The position numbers and the translations under genes are program-made. A stretch of 37,767 nt of DNA from Hyphomicrobiales bacterium. Lineage in GTDB: Bacteria > Pseudomonadota > Alphaproteobacteria > Rhizobiales > Beijerinckiaceae. A model generated the notes under the pieces. The model ran no database searches, was not told where the DNA came from, and worked only from the letters and a program-made list of their open reading frames with translations. Below, in pieces: positions 9,097 to 18,188 of this stretch; position 1 is the first letter of the stretch; every line of letters starts with the position of its first letter. The stretch is taken from positions 1 through 37,767 of the forward strand of contig JANXTB010000301.1 of NCBI GenBank assembly GCA_025356415.1, given 5' to 3'.

Positions 9097-9186
9097 TGGC
9101 GGAGGGGGCGGGATTCGAACCCGCGATACGGTTTCCCGCATACACACTTTCCAGGCGTGCGCCTTCAGCCACTCGGCCACCCCTCC
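9097..9186 (-). tRNA. tRNA-Ser(GGA)
   Basis: Reverse strand GGAGGGGTGGCCGAGTGGCTGAAGGCGCACGCCTGGAAAGTGTGTATGCGGGAAACCGTATCGCGGGTTCGAATCCCGCCCCCTCCGCCA. Acceptor stem, long variable arm, T-arm and encoded CCA are all present. Confidence 0.95.
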
Positions 9187-9397
9187 ATCCCGCGCGCTGG
9201 AATTGCGCCGCGCGAGCCTGCTTCGGCTAAAGCCAGTCGGCAGGAGGGCGCACTATAGTCAGGACGGGTCGCGGCGCAACCCGCTGACCGTAACTATTCT
9301 TCTTTTCTCGGAGGGCCCCGGAACGGTGCGTCATTGGCGGGGAACCGGCTTGCGAAAGCCGGCGTTGCTCTCCAACAACGCTTCCCCGGAGGATCCC

Positions 9398-10045
9398 ATG
9401 AAATCCGCTTCGCTCGCCTTGGCGTGCGCTCTTCTCGGCGCTACCGCCCTTGGCTCGGCCAGCTTCGCACAGACATCCACGGGCACAGCCCAGACGCCTG
9501 CGGAAGCGAGCCCCTCGACCGCATCTCCGGACACCACCGCCCGGACCGGCACGCAGGCCCAGCGCGAATGGCGCGACCAGGATGGCCGCACCGGCGGCTG
9601 GAGCCGCAGCCGCGCCGATGGCGACGAACGCTTCTCGTCGCGCGACATGCGCGGCGGACGCTACCTGAACGACGATGACGATGATGACGACGAGGACGAT
9701 ATGTCCGACTCGCACGGCGGCGGCGCCGGCGGCATGGGCCAAATGCGGGAGCGCATGCAGCAGGGCATGGGGCCAGGAATGGGGCAAGGAATGGGGCAAC
9801 GCATGAGCGGAGGAATGGGAGGCCAGGAGATGGGCCAAGGCATGGCCCGTCGGCTGAGCCCCGAGATGATGCGCATGCATATGCGGATGATGGGCGGACA
9901 TGAGCGCGGCGCACATCTCAGCCTGAAACGCGGCGATTCACAGATCGACATCAATTGCCCCGCCAACGAAAACATCGCGGCTTGCGTCGATGCTGTCGGC
10001 AAGCTGATGGACAGATTGCAGACGATGCCGCAGACTCCGCGCTAA
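9398..10045 (+). CDS. Secreted low-complexity protein with an Asp-rich tract and a Met/Gly-rich segment
   Basis: From ATG 9398: signal peptide [25 protein letters not shown], then [10 protein letters not shown], then [59 protein letters not shown]. Confidence 0.7.
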   Translation: MKSASLALACALLGATALGSASFAQTSTGTAQTPAEASPSTASPDTTARTGTQAQREWRDQDGRTGGWSRSRADGDERFSSRDMRGGRYLNDDDDDDDEDDMSDSHGGGAGGMGQMRERMQQGMGPGMGQGMGQRMSGGMGGQEMGQGMARRLSPEMMRMHMRMMGGHERGAHLSLKRGDSQIDINCPANENIAACVDAVGKLMDRLQTMPQTPR

Positions 10046-10057
10046 CCGACGCTCCCT

Positions 10058-10080
10058 CCGGGCGGCCACGCGCCGCCCGG
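10058..10080 (+). terminator. GC-rich hairpin after the Met-rich protein gene, terminator-like
   Basis: ccgggcggc-cacgc-gccgcccgg: perfect 9-bp stem 12 nt after the stop codon. No long T-run follows, so termination is uncertain. Confidence 0.4.
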
Positions 10081-10096
10081 CCTTTCAGGACCTTTG

Positions 10097-10417
10097 ATGA
10101 TTCGCTTTCTCATCCGCGCGGCCGCGCTGCTGCTCCTCGCCGCCGGTTTTGTCGCGCTGGTGCTTGATGGCGCCCGCAGCATCGCCGCCAGCGGCCTCGC
10201 GCTGCTGGATGCGGGCACGCTCGCGCGAACGTTGGCTCCCCAGAAAATCGCGCAATTGCAGCCCGCAGCGGAGCGGCTGTGGCCGCCCCTGTGGGACCCC
10301 GTGCTGGTGACGGCCCTGAAAGGCCCGGCGTTTCTGTATCTCGCCCTGCTCGGCGCATTGCTGCTTTGGTTGACGCAGCGCCCCAAGCCGAAGATCGGTT
10401 ACTCGAGCCGGCCCTGA
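10097..10417 (+). CDS. Small membrane protein, hypothetical
   Basis: MIRFLIRAAALLLLAAGFVALVLDGARSIAASGL...FLYLALLGALLLWLTQRPKPK; two predicted hydrophobic segments. Confidence 0.65.
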   Translation: MIRFLIRAAALLLLAAGFVALVLDGARSIAASGLALLDAGTLARTLAPQKIAQLQPAAERLWPPLWDPVLVTALKGPAFLYLALLGALLLWLTQRPKPKIGYSSRP

Positions 10418-10483
10418 CGCCACTCGAAAAAGCGGGCGAGACGTCCTATCTTTCGTGCTCGGACTTTTCAGAGAGGATCGGAC

Positions 10484-11146
10484 ATGTTCGCATTTCTGAA
10501 GCGCACGTCGTTGCCCGGCGCCGGCGAGGCGCTGCCCGGCCGCGCCACGCCCGTGCCCACCGCCGAAAAGCATTACATCACCAGCCGCCCGCTGCAGGGG
10601 CCGTACCCCGAGGGATGCGAGACCGTGATGTTTGGCATGGGCTGCTTCTGGGGCGCCGAGCGCAAGTTCTGGGAACTGGGCAATGACAAGGTGTGGGTGA
10701 CGGCGGTCGGCTACGCCGCCGGCCTGACGCCGAACCCGACCTATGAGGAAGTCTGTTCAGGCATGACCGGGCATAACGAAGTCGTGCTGGTCGTCTTCGA
10801 CCCGAAGGTGACGCCGTTCACCGAGCTGCTGAAGACGTTCTGGGAGAACCACGATCCGACGCAGGGCATGCGTCAGGGCAATGACGCGGGCACGCAATAT
10901 CGCTCGGGCATTTATGTTTCCACGCCCGCGCAACGCGAGGCGGCGGAGGCCTCGAAGCGTCTGTTCGGCCCGGCGCTCAAGGCCAAGGGCTACGGCGACA
11001 TCACGACTGAAATTCTGGATGCGCCCGCCTTCTATTTCGCGGAAGCCTACCACCAGCAATATCTCGCGAAGAACCCACGCGGCTATTGCGGGTTGGGCGG
11101 CACCGGCGTCGCCTGCCAGATTGGCACGGGCGCTTCCGCGGGCTAA
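10484..11146 (+). CDS. msrA: Peptide-methionine (S)-S-oxide reductase
   Basis: [56 protein letters not shown]. Confidence 0.95.
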   Translation: MFAFLKRTSLPGAGEALPGRATPVPTAEKHYITSRPLQGPYPEGCETVMFGMGCFWGAERKFWELGNDKVWVTAVGYAAGLTPNPTYEEVCSGMTGHNEVVLVVFDPKVTPFTELLKTFWENHDPTQGMRQGNDAGTQYRSGIYVSTPAQREAAEASKRLFGPALKAKGYGDITTEILDAPAFYFAEAYHQQYLAKNPRGYCGLGGTGVACQIGTGASAG

Positions 11147-11217
11147 ACCAGACCCCAGGATATTTTCACAGGCGCGCGTTCCTCGACGCGCGCCTGCTTG
11201 CGGCAGGGGCTTGGCTG

Positions 11218-11748
11218 ATGATCGAACGCGCCATCGAGAAATTCATCTTTGCGAGCCGCTGGCTGCTGGCGCCGTTCTACATGGCGCTCGTCGTCGCGCT
11301 CGCGGTGCTTCTTCTGCAGATGCTGCGCGAGGTCTGGCATTTCATGATTCACCTCATGGATGCGACGGAAGCCGACGTGATCCTCGGCGCGCTCGCGCTG
11401 ATCGACGTCACGCTCACCGGTTCGCTGATCGTCATCGTCATCTTTTCCGGCTACGAGAATTTCGTATCGCGTATCGACGCCTCCGCGCATACCGAATGGC
11501 CGGAGTGGATGAGCAAGATCGACTTCAGCGGACTCAAGCTGAAATTGATGTCCTCCATCGTGGCGATCTCGGCGATTCAATTGCTGAAGAGCTTCATGAG
11601 CCTGAAATCGACGAGTGATCGCGACCTGATGTGGCTCGTGATCATTCACCTCGTCTTCGTGGTGTCAGGCCTGATGCTGGCGTGGAGCGACAGGCTCAGC
11701 GGCGACGCGCATGGCGCCAAGAACGACGCGAAGAGCGACGCGCACTAG
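11218..11748 (+). CDS. YqhA/UPF0114 family membrane protein
   Basis: MIERAIEKFIFASRWLLAPFYMALVVALAVLLLQ...LIDVTLTGSLIVIVIFSGYENFVSRID. Confidence 0.85.
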   Translation: MIERAIEKFIFASRWLLAPFYMALVVALAVLLLQMLREVWHFMIHLMDATEADVILGALALIDVTLTGSLIVIVIFSGYENFVSRIDASAHTEWPEWMSKIDFSGLKLKLMSSIVAISAIQLLKSFMSLKSTSDRDLMWLVIIHLVFVVSGLMLAWSDRLSGDAHGAKNDAKSDAH

Positions 11749-11750
11749 GT

Positions 11751-12665
11751 CTATTTCGCGTCGAGCACCGCACGGCATTCGTTCGGCATTTGCGCCATCG
11801 TCACGGGCTTGGGTTTCTTGCCAGGCGGCGTGGGCTTCGGATGCAACGCCTCGTCGGTGAACCACCAGGCCAGCGTGTTGTCGCAGCCCTCGCCGGACGG
11901 CGGCGGCTCCTGCGGGCGGCATGTCGCCTCGCCCGCCGGACATTTCAGGCGAATGTGGAAATGGTAATTATGCCCGTAGAATGGGCGTATCTTGGACAGC
12001 CAGCGCCGGTCGCCAGTGACATCGCGGCAGATCGCTTTCTTGATCGCCGGATTGACGAAGATGCGCTCGACCTGCTTCTGCTCGGCGGCGAGTTTCAGCA
12101 AGGCGATATGGCGCGGCGTCCACTTTGCGGGATCGACATCCATCCAGTCGTCGCGCACGACGTTTGTCGCGGATGTTTCCTCGCGCTCGGCGCGTGACAG
12201 GGTGCGGTCGGGCATCGGCGTCAGCCACACATCGGCGTCGAGGCCGATCTGATGCGACGCGTGACCGGTGATCATAGGCCCGCCGCGCGGCTGCGCCATG
12301 TCGCCGACGAGCAGGCCGGGCCAGACATTCTTCGACCGCGCCTCGCGTGCGAGCTTTTCCAGAAATCCGACGAGTTCGGGATGACCCCAATTGCGGTTGC
12401 GCGACAGCCGCATCACCTGCCACGCATCGCCGTCAATGGGCAAAGCGTTCGCGCCGGCGATGCAACCGCGCGAGTAAAAACCGATGGTGCGCGTCGCCAG
12501 ATGCGCGGGCGTCGGCCTGCGTCCAAACAATTCTTTCGCGGGCGTCGCGGGATCGTTGGGATGGGTCAGCGGAGGGAGCGGTTTGGGATCGAGCGTGCCG
12601 CGGTCTTGCGCCAGCGCGGGCGTGGCCAGCGCCAGTAGGGCGAGTAAGCTCGTCAAATTGCGCAT
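11751..12665 (-). CDS. mepA: Penicillin-insensitive murein endopeptidase
   Basis: From ATG 12665: MRNLTSLLALLALATPALAQ...GPMITGHASHQIGLDADVWLTPMP...FYGHNYHFHIRLKCPAG. Confidence 0.9.
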   Translation of the reverse strand: MRNLTSLLALLALATPALAQDRGTLDPKPLPPLTHPNDPATPAKELFGRRPTPAHLATRTIGFYSRGCIAGANALPIDGDAWQVMRLSRNRNWGHPELVGFLEKLAREARSKNVWPGLLVGDMAQPRGGPMITGHASHQIGLDADVWLTPMPDRTLSRAEREETSATNVVRDDWMDVDPAKWTPRHIALLKLAAEQKQVERIFVNPAIKKAICRDVTGDRRWLSKIRPFYGHNYHFHIRLKCPAGEATCRPQEPPPSGEGCDNTLAWWFTDEALHPKPTPPGKKPKPVTMAQMPNECRAVLDAK

Positions 12666-12685
12666 CGTTCGTCGCTCCACTACGC

Positions 12686-12766
12686 CGTCATTGCGAGCGC
12701 AGCGAAGCAATCCAGAAGCCGCGCGTGAGGCCGAAGATGGATTGCTTCGCTTCGCTCGCAATGACG
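12686..12766. repeat. REP-like inverted repeat, copy 1
   Basis: Arms 12686-12714 and 12738-12766 are inverted 29-mers (cgtcattgcgagcg[c/a]agcgaagcaatcca) with one mismatch, between mepA and purU. Confidence 0.85.
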
Positions 12767-12783
12767 AGGTTGAGAGTAGCAAA

Positions 12784-13650
12784 TCAGTCGTTGAAGACTA
12801 CCGTCTTCGAGCCATTCAGAATCACGCGGTCCTCGAGATGGTGGCGCACGGCGCGCGCGAGCACGCGGCGTTCGATGTCACGACCCTTGCGCACGAGATC
12901 CTCGGGGAGGTCGCGATGGCTGATGCGCTCGACGTCCTGCTCGATGATCGGACCTTCATCGAGATCTGCGGTGACGTAATGCGCCGTCGCGCCGATCACC
13001 TTCACGCCGCGCGTATGCGCCTGCTTGTAGGGATTGGCGCCCTTGAAGCCGGGAAGAAATGAATGGTGGATGTTGATGCAGCGGCCCGACAGCTTGGCCG
13101 ACAGGCCCTCGGACAGGATTTGCATGTAGCGCGCCAGCACGACGAGTTCAGTGCGCGTTTCCTTGATCAGGTTCCAGACCTGCGTTTCCTGCTCGAGCTT
13201 GGTCTCGCGGCTCACCGGCAGATAATGGAAATTCAGCCCCGTGAAATCGATATGCTCGTAGGTCTCGCGCGCATGGTTCGAGACGATGCCGACCAACTCC
13301 ATCGGCAATTCGCCGATGCGCCAGCGGTACAGGAGATCGGCGAGGCAATGATCGAATTTCGAGGCGAGGATCAGCACGCGCTTCTTGAGCGCGACAGGAC
13401 GCATGATCCAGCTCATCGCGAATTTCTGGCCGAGCTCCGAAAAGCCCGCATGCACTTTCGCGAAGACGTCCTCGTCGACGCCGTTGAACACCACGCGCAT
13501 GAAGAACACGTTGGATTGCGTGTCGTCATATTGCTGCGCATCCAGGATGTTGCAGCCGTGCCCGAACAGATACATCGACACGCCCGCGACAATGCCGGGC
13601 TTGTTGGGGCAGGAGAGCGTCAGGACATATTGCGGTGTGGCGCTGGGCAT
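12784..13650 (-). CDS. purU: Formyltetrahydrofolate deformylase
   Basis: [43 protein letters not shown]...[48 protein letters not shown]. Confidence 0.95.
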   Translation of the reverse strand: MPSATPQYVLTLSCPNKPGIVAGVSMYLFGHGCNILDAQQYDDTQSNVFFMRVVFNGVDEDVFAKVHAGFSELGQKFAMSWIMRPVALKKRVLILASKFDHCLADLLYRWRIGELPMELVGIVSNHARETYEHIDFTGLNFHYLPVSRETKLEQETQVWNLIKETRTELVVLARYMQILSEGLSAKLSGRCINIHHSFLPGFKGANPYKQAHTRGVKVIGATAHYVTADLDEGPIIEQDVERISHRDLPEDLVRKGRDIERRVLARAVRHHLEDRVILNGSKTVVFND

Positions 13651-13815
13651 GAATGGCTTCGTTTGAATCGAGGAACCAGACCCCTGTCTTCGGGGCTTCG
13701 TGGTATAGGGCGCGACGCGCCAGACCTCAACAGCGCCTTGACGCGGAGCCGCGCCCGGACCTAAATTGTTCGTAATTCGCCCAATTGTTCTCTATGCGAA
13801 CACAGAGGATGCGCC

Positions 13816-15021
13816 ATGACTGAAGCCTATCTCGTTGGCGGCGTGCGCACGCCGATTGGCCGCTATGCCGGCTCGCTGTCCTCGGTGCGTCCGGACGACC
13901 TGCTCGCCCACGCGATCCGCCAGCTCGTGGCGAAATACCCCTCCGTCCCGGTCGACAAGATCGACGAGATTTTCGCCGGCTGCGCCAACCAGGCTGGCGA
14001 GGACAATCGCAATGTCGCGCGTATGGCGGGCCTGCTGGCAGGTCTCCCGCTCGAAGTGCCCGGCACGACAATCAACCGCCTCTGCGGCTCGGGCATGGAC
14101 GCCGTCGGCACGGCCGCGCGCGCCATCAAGTCGGGCGAATGCGATCTCGTGATTGCTGGTGGCGTGGAGAGCATGTCGCGCGCGCCGTTCGTGATGAACA
14201 AGGCGACCGAGGCTTTCTCGCGGGCGGCCGAAGTGCACGACACGACCATCGGCTGGCGTTTCGTCAACCCGTTGATGAAGGCGCAATATGGCGTCGATTC
14301 CATGCCGGAGACGGCGGAGAATCTGGCCGAGGAAAAGCAGATTTCGCGCGCCGATCAGGATGCGTTCGCATTCCGCTCGCAGCAACGCGCGTCGCGCGCG
14401 GCAACCAACGGCCGCTTCGCCCGCGAGATCGCGCCCTACGAAATCAAGGACCGCAAGGGCAACATCACCCGCGTCGAGCGCGACGAGCATCCCCGGGAAA
14501 CGACCCTTGAAAAGCTGGCCTCGCTCGGCACGCCGTTCCGCAAGGGCGGCTCGATCACGGCAGGCAACGCGTCGGGCGTCAACGACGGGGCCGCTGCGCT
14601 GTTGATCTGCTCGGCCGCAGCGCTCGAGAAATACGGCCTGACGCCGCTCGCCAAGATCAACGGGCTCGCCACCGCGGGCTGCCCGCCGCGCATCATGGGC
14701 TGGGGTCCCGTGCCCGCAACCCAGAAACTGATGGCGCGGCTCGGCCTCAAGATCACGGACTTCGACGTCTGCGAGTTCAACGAGGCCTTCGCGGCGCAGG
14801 CGCTGGCGTGCACGCGCGCGCTCGGCCTGCCGGACGACGCGGAACACGTGAACCCCACCGGCGGCGCCATGGCGCTGGGCCATCCGCTCGGCATGTCGGG
14901 CGCGCGCATTGCGCTCACCGCCGCCATCGAGATGAACGACCGCAATGCGAAGCGCGCGCTGGCCACCATGTGCATCGGCGTCGGCCAGGGCATTGCGGTG
15001 GCGCTCGAGGCGGTGCGCTAA
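13816..15021 (+). CDS. Thiolase, 3-oxoadipyl-CoA/acetyl-CoA acyltransferase type
   Basis: Full thiolase: NRLCGSGMDAV, GGVESMSRAPFV, NPTGGAMALGHPLGMSGARI, CIGVGQGIAVALE. Confidence 0.9.
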   Translation: MTEAYLVGGVRTPIGRYAGSLSSVRPDDLLAHAIRQLVAKYPSVPVDKIDEIFAGCANQAGEDNRNVARMAGLLAGLPLEVPGTTINRLCGSGMDAVGTAARAIKSGECDLVIAGGVESMSRAPFVMNKATEAFSRAAEVHDTTIGWRFVNPLMKAQYGVDSMPETAENLAEEKQISRADQDAFAFRSQQRASRAATNGRFAREIAPYEIKDRKGNITRVERDEHPRETTLEKLASLGTPFRKGGSITAGNASGVNDGAAALLICSAAALEKYGLTPLAKINGLATAGCPPRIMGWGPVPATQKLMARLGLKITDFDVCEFNEAFAAQALACTRALGLPDDAEHVNPTGGAMALGHPLGMSGARIALTAAIEMNDRNAKRALATMCIGVGQGIAVALEAVR

Positions 15022-15024
15022 GCT

Positions 15025-15108
15025 CGTCATTGCGAGGAGCGAAGCGACGCGGCAATCCATCTAAATGGCTGCCGTTAGCTGGATTGCTTCGCTTCGCTCG
15101 CAATGACG
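15025..15108. repeat. REP-like inverted repeat, copy 2
   Basis: Right arm 15080-15108 (tggattgcttcgcttcgctcgcaatgacg) is identical to 12738-12766. Left arm 15025-15059 is a longer variant containing gacgcgg. Confidence 0.85.
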
Positions 15109-15130
15109 AACACTTATGACGGGAGGCAGC

Positions 15131-15952
15131 ATGAAACTCGCCCTCATCCAGATGAACTCGAGCGACGACAAGGCCGCCAATCTGGCGCAGGCCGAAAAGC
15201 TGATCCTGCGGGTGATCGAGAGCGAGCGTCCGGACTGGATCAGCCTGCCGGAAGTCTTCTCCTTCATGGGCGGCACACGCGAGCAAAAGGCCGCTGCGGC
15301 GGAAACGTTTCCGGACGGCGAGGCCTACCGCCTCATGCGCGGTCTCGCGCGTCGCCATGGCGTGTTCATTCACGCAGGCTCGATGCTGGAGCGCATTCCC
15401 GGCGAGGACCGGCTCGGCAACACCACTGTCGCTTTCGATCGCTCAGGCGCGGAAGTCGCGCGCTATCGCAAGATCCACATGTTCGACGTGACGACGCCCG
15501 ACGGGCAGGACTATCGCGAAAGCGCGACCATGAAACCGGGCGAAGACGTCGTCACCTACGATTGCGAGGGTGTCACCATCGGCTGCGCGATCTGCTACGA
15601 CCTGCGTTTTCCAGCGCTCTTCGCGGCGCTGGCCGCGCGCGGCGCGCAGGTGATCGCGCTGCCCTCGGCCTTCACGCTGCAGACCGGCAAGGACCATTGG
15701 GACGTGCTCTGCCGCGCGCGCGCCATCGAGACGCAAACCTATTTCGCCGCCGCCGCGCAGACCGGCCAGTTCCGGCAGGGCAAGGAAATGCGCGCCACCT
15801 TCGGGCATTCGCTCATCGCCGACCCCTGGGGCCTCGTGGTCGCCAAGGCCTCCGACGGGGTGGGGTTCGTCACCACAAGCGTCGATCTCGATCTCATCTC
15901 GCGCGTGCGCCGGCAGATCCCGGTCGCGAGCCACAAGATCGCGCTTACTTGA
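15131..15952 (+). CDS. Carbon-nitrogen hydrolase family protein (Nit-type amidase)
   Basis: LPEVFSFMGG, YRKIHMFDV, GCAICYDLRFPALFAALAARGAQVIALPSAFT. Confidence 0.85.
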   Translation: MKLALIQMNSSDDKAANLAQAEKLILRVIESERPDWISLPEVFSFMGGTREQKAAAAETFPDGEAYRLMRGLARRHGVFIHAGSMLERIPGEDRLGNTTVAFDRSGAEVARYRKIHMFDVTTPDGQDYRESATMKPGEDVVTYDCEGVTIGCAICYDLRFPALFAALAARGAQVIALPSAFTLQTGKDHWDVLCRARAIETQTYFAAAAQTGQFRQGKEMRATFGHSLIADPWGLVVAKASDGVGFVTTSVDLDLISRVRRQIPVASHKIALT

Positions 15953-16463
15953 GCACTTCTTTCAACCGCAGCAGGGCGATCTTTTCGATCTGCTCCAGCG
16001 CGGTTGAAAATTCCTGATCTTCCGAATGATGCAGGCGCGTCTCGAATGCGTCGAGAATTTCAGCTTTCGTGCGGCCTTTCACGGCGAGGATGAAGGGGAA
16101 GCCGAAGCGCGCCTTGTAGGCGTCGTTCAACTCCACGAAGCGCGCGCGCTCGGCGTCGGTCAGCATGTCGAGCCCGGCGGAGGATTGTTCCTTCGTCGAA
16201 TCAGCCGTGAGGCGGCCCGCTGCGTGGAGCTTTCCTGCGAGATCGGGATGCGCGTTGATCAGCGCGAGCTGCTTTTCCTTCGGCGCGGCGCGCATGATCG
16301 CCGCCATGTCGGCGTGAAGTCCCTCGGGCGTATCGCTTTCCGCGCCAAGCCCCTTGTCATAGGCGCCTTCGGCGACCCACGGGGAATGTTCGAAAATCCC
16401 GCCAAAGCGGGCGATGAAATCGTCTCGGGAGAGGGTTCTGACGATCACGGGCGGGGGCTCCAC
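15945..16463 (-). CDS. uraD: 2-oxo-4-hydroxy-4-carboxy-5-ureidoimidazoline decarboxylase
   Basis: INAHPDLAGKLHAAGRLTADSTKEQSSAGLD...FVELNDAYKARFGFPFILAVKGRTK. Confidence 0.92.
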   Translation of the reverse strand: MEPPPVIVRTLSRDDFIARFGGIFEHSPWVAEGAYDKGLGAESDTPEGLHADMAAIMRAAPKEKQLALINAHPDLAGKLHAAGRLTADSTKEQSSAGLDMLTDAERARFVELNDAYKARFGFPFILAVKGRTKAEILDAFETRLHHSEDQEFSTALEQIEKIALLRLKEVLK

Positions 16464-16601
16464 TTGTCATGCATTCGATTGGGCTCCAAATTGCACAGCC
16501 GCCGCTTCGCGTCTAAGCAATTCCCTTACGGTCGCCGGTTTGCCCGGCGGCCAGGTTCACCCTAGCATGCCAAGGTCGCGGGCCGCGGCCAAGGAGCTCC
16601 G

Positions 16602-16976
16602 ATGTCCAATCCTTCAGCAGGCGGACGCCTGACGACGCATATTCTCGACACAGCCGCAGGCAGGCCCGCCGCCGGCATCGCCATTTCCCTGCACGCGATC
16701 GGCGCGGACGGGACCGCGACCCTTATTTCCAAGCACGTCTCCAACGCCGATGGCCGCTGCGATGCGCCGATTCTGGCCGGCGAGGCGATGAAGACCGGCG
16801 TCTACGAGCTCGTTTTCGAAGTTGCGGCCTATTTCCGCGGCGCTGGTGCAGCGCTTGCAGAGCCGCCTTTTCTGGACCGCATTCCAATCCGCTTCGGCAT
16901 CGGTGACGCCAGCGCGCATTACCATGTGCCGCTGCTCGTCTCGCCTTACAGTTTCTCGACATACAGGGGTAGCTAA
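16602..16976 (+). CDS. uraH: 5-hydroxyisourate hydrolase
   Basis: [17 protein letters not shown]...[19 protein letters not shown], with the characteristic YRGS C-terminus. Confidence 0.95.
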   Translation: MSNPSAGGRLTTHILDTAAGRPAAGIAISLHAIGADGTATLISKHVSNADGRCDAPILAGEAMKTGVYELVFEVAAYFRGAGAALAEPPFLDRIPIRFGIGDASAHYHVPLLVSPYSFSTYRGS

Positions 16977-18188
16977 GTGACTCTCGCAATCGTCGCCGGC
17001 GAATGGGCCAATTTCCTCATCCGCTGGACCCATGTGATCGCCGGCATCGCCTGGATAGGATCGTCCTTCTATTTCGTCCATCTCGATCTCTCCCTGCGCA
17101 AGCATGAAGCGCTGGCCGAGGGCGTCGGTGGCGAAGCATGGCAGGTCCACGGCGGCGGCTTTTACAATATGGTGAAATACGTTGTCGCCCCGCCGCATCT
17201 GCCCAAGGAGCTGACGTGGTTCAAATGGGAGGCCTACGCCACCTGGCTGTCGGGCTTCGCGCTGTTCATCTCGCTCTATTACACGAATGCCGAACTCTAT
17301 CTGATCGACAAGACGGTGCTCGACATCTCACCGACGGTCGCGATCGCGATCAGTCTCGGCGGGCTCGTTGCCGGCTGGGTCGTGTATGACCTGATGTGCA
17401 AGTCGCCGCTGGGGCGCAATGATCTTCTGCTCGGCATCGTCGGCTTCGTGCTGCTGGTCGCGGCGTCCTATGGCTTCACCAAGGTCTTCTCCGGCCGCGG
17501 CGCCTATGTGCAGATCGGCGCGATGATTGGCACCATCATGGTGGCCAGCGTCGCGATGACCATCATCCCCAACCAGCGCAAGATCGTCGTCGACCTGCTC
17601 GCAGGCCGCACGCCCGATCCCGCGCTTGGCGCTGCGGGCAAGCAGCGCTCGGTGCATAATAATTACCTGACGCTGCCGGTCGTCTTCCTGATGATCTCGA
17701 ACCATTACCCGCTGTCTTTCGCGAGCCGCTGGAACTGGGTGATCATCGGACTCGTGGTCATCATCGGCGTCACGATCCGCCACTTCTACAATTCGCGCCA
17801 TGCCCACAAGGGAACGCCGTGGTGGACGTGGGCTGTGGCCGCAGCCGCGTTTCTCGCCATCGTGTTCCTGTCGCAGCCGTCGGCCTTCACGGGCAAGAGT
17901 GCGGGGCTCGCGCCGGGCAAGCAAGTCTCCTTTGCGGACGTGCAGGAGATCGTCACCTCGCGCTGCTCCATGTGCCACGCGGCTGAACCCGTGTGGGACG
18001 GCGTCGGCGTGCCGCCCAAAGGCGTGATGCTGGAGACGCCGGCCCAGATCCGCGAACATGCCGGCGCCATCTATATGCAGGCGGCGATGACGCACGCCAT
18101 GCCGCCGGGCGGCAACATCACCGAGATCAGCGACGAGGACCGCTCGGTGCTCGCCGCCTGGTATGAGTCCGGAGCCAAGGCTCAGTGA
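16977..18188 (+). CDS. puuD: Urate hydroxylase PuuD (membrane urate oxidase with cytochrome c domain)
   Basis: GTG start directly after uraH; FLIRWTHVIAGIAWIGSSFYFVHLD, NNYLTLPVVFLMISNHYP, C-terminal CSMCHAAEPVWDG. Confidence 0.92.
   Translation: MTLAIVAGEWANFLIRWTHVIAGIAWIGSSFYFVHLDLSLRKHEALAEGVGGEAWQVHGGGFYNMVKYVVAPPHLPKELTWFKWEAYATWLSGFALFISLYYTNAELYLIDKTVLDISPTVAIAISLGGLVAGWVVYDLMCKSPLGRNDLLLGIVGFVLLVAASYGFTKVFSGRGAYVQIGAMIGTIMVASVAMTIIPNQRKIVVDLLAGRTPDPALGAAGKQRSVHNNYLTLPVVFLMISNHYPLSFASRWNWVIIGLVVIIGVTIRHFYNSRHAHKGTPWWTWAVAAAAFLAIVFLSQPSAFTGKSAGLAPGKQVSFADVQEIVTSRCSMCHAAEPVWDGVGVPPKGVMLETPAQIREHAGAIYMQAAMTHAMPPGGNITEISDEDRSVLAAWYESGAKAQ

Noticed and set aside
9740-9895. Possible DNA-level tandem repeat or CRISPR-like array in the ATGGGGCAAGGA-like region
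   Set aside because: Irregular periodicity and in-frame coding of MGQG/MGQR units; it reflects protein low complexity.
9227-9916. 229-aa minus-strand ORF opposite the Met-rich gene
   Set aside because: [21 protein letters not shown] is the mirror of the MGQGMGQ repeat codons; the plus-strand ORF has a signal peptide and plausible start.
12686-12766. Possible CRISPR or rho-independent terminator
   Set aside because: Only two inverted arms, no spacer series and no T-run; the identical arm at 15080 points to a dispersed REP-like element.
13792-15060. 422-aa minus-strand ORF opposite the thiolase
   Set aside because: Antisense to a full-length thiolase and low-complexity Arg/Ala/His composition; also runs into the REP element.
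15103-16017. 304-aa plus-strand ORF overlapping the Nit-type amidase
   Set aside because: Wrong frame of a clear carbon-nitrogen hydrolase; very Arg-rich.
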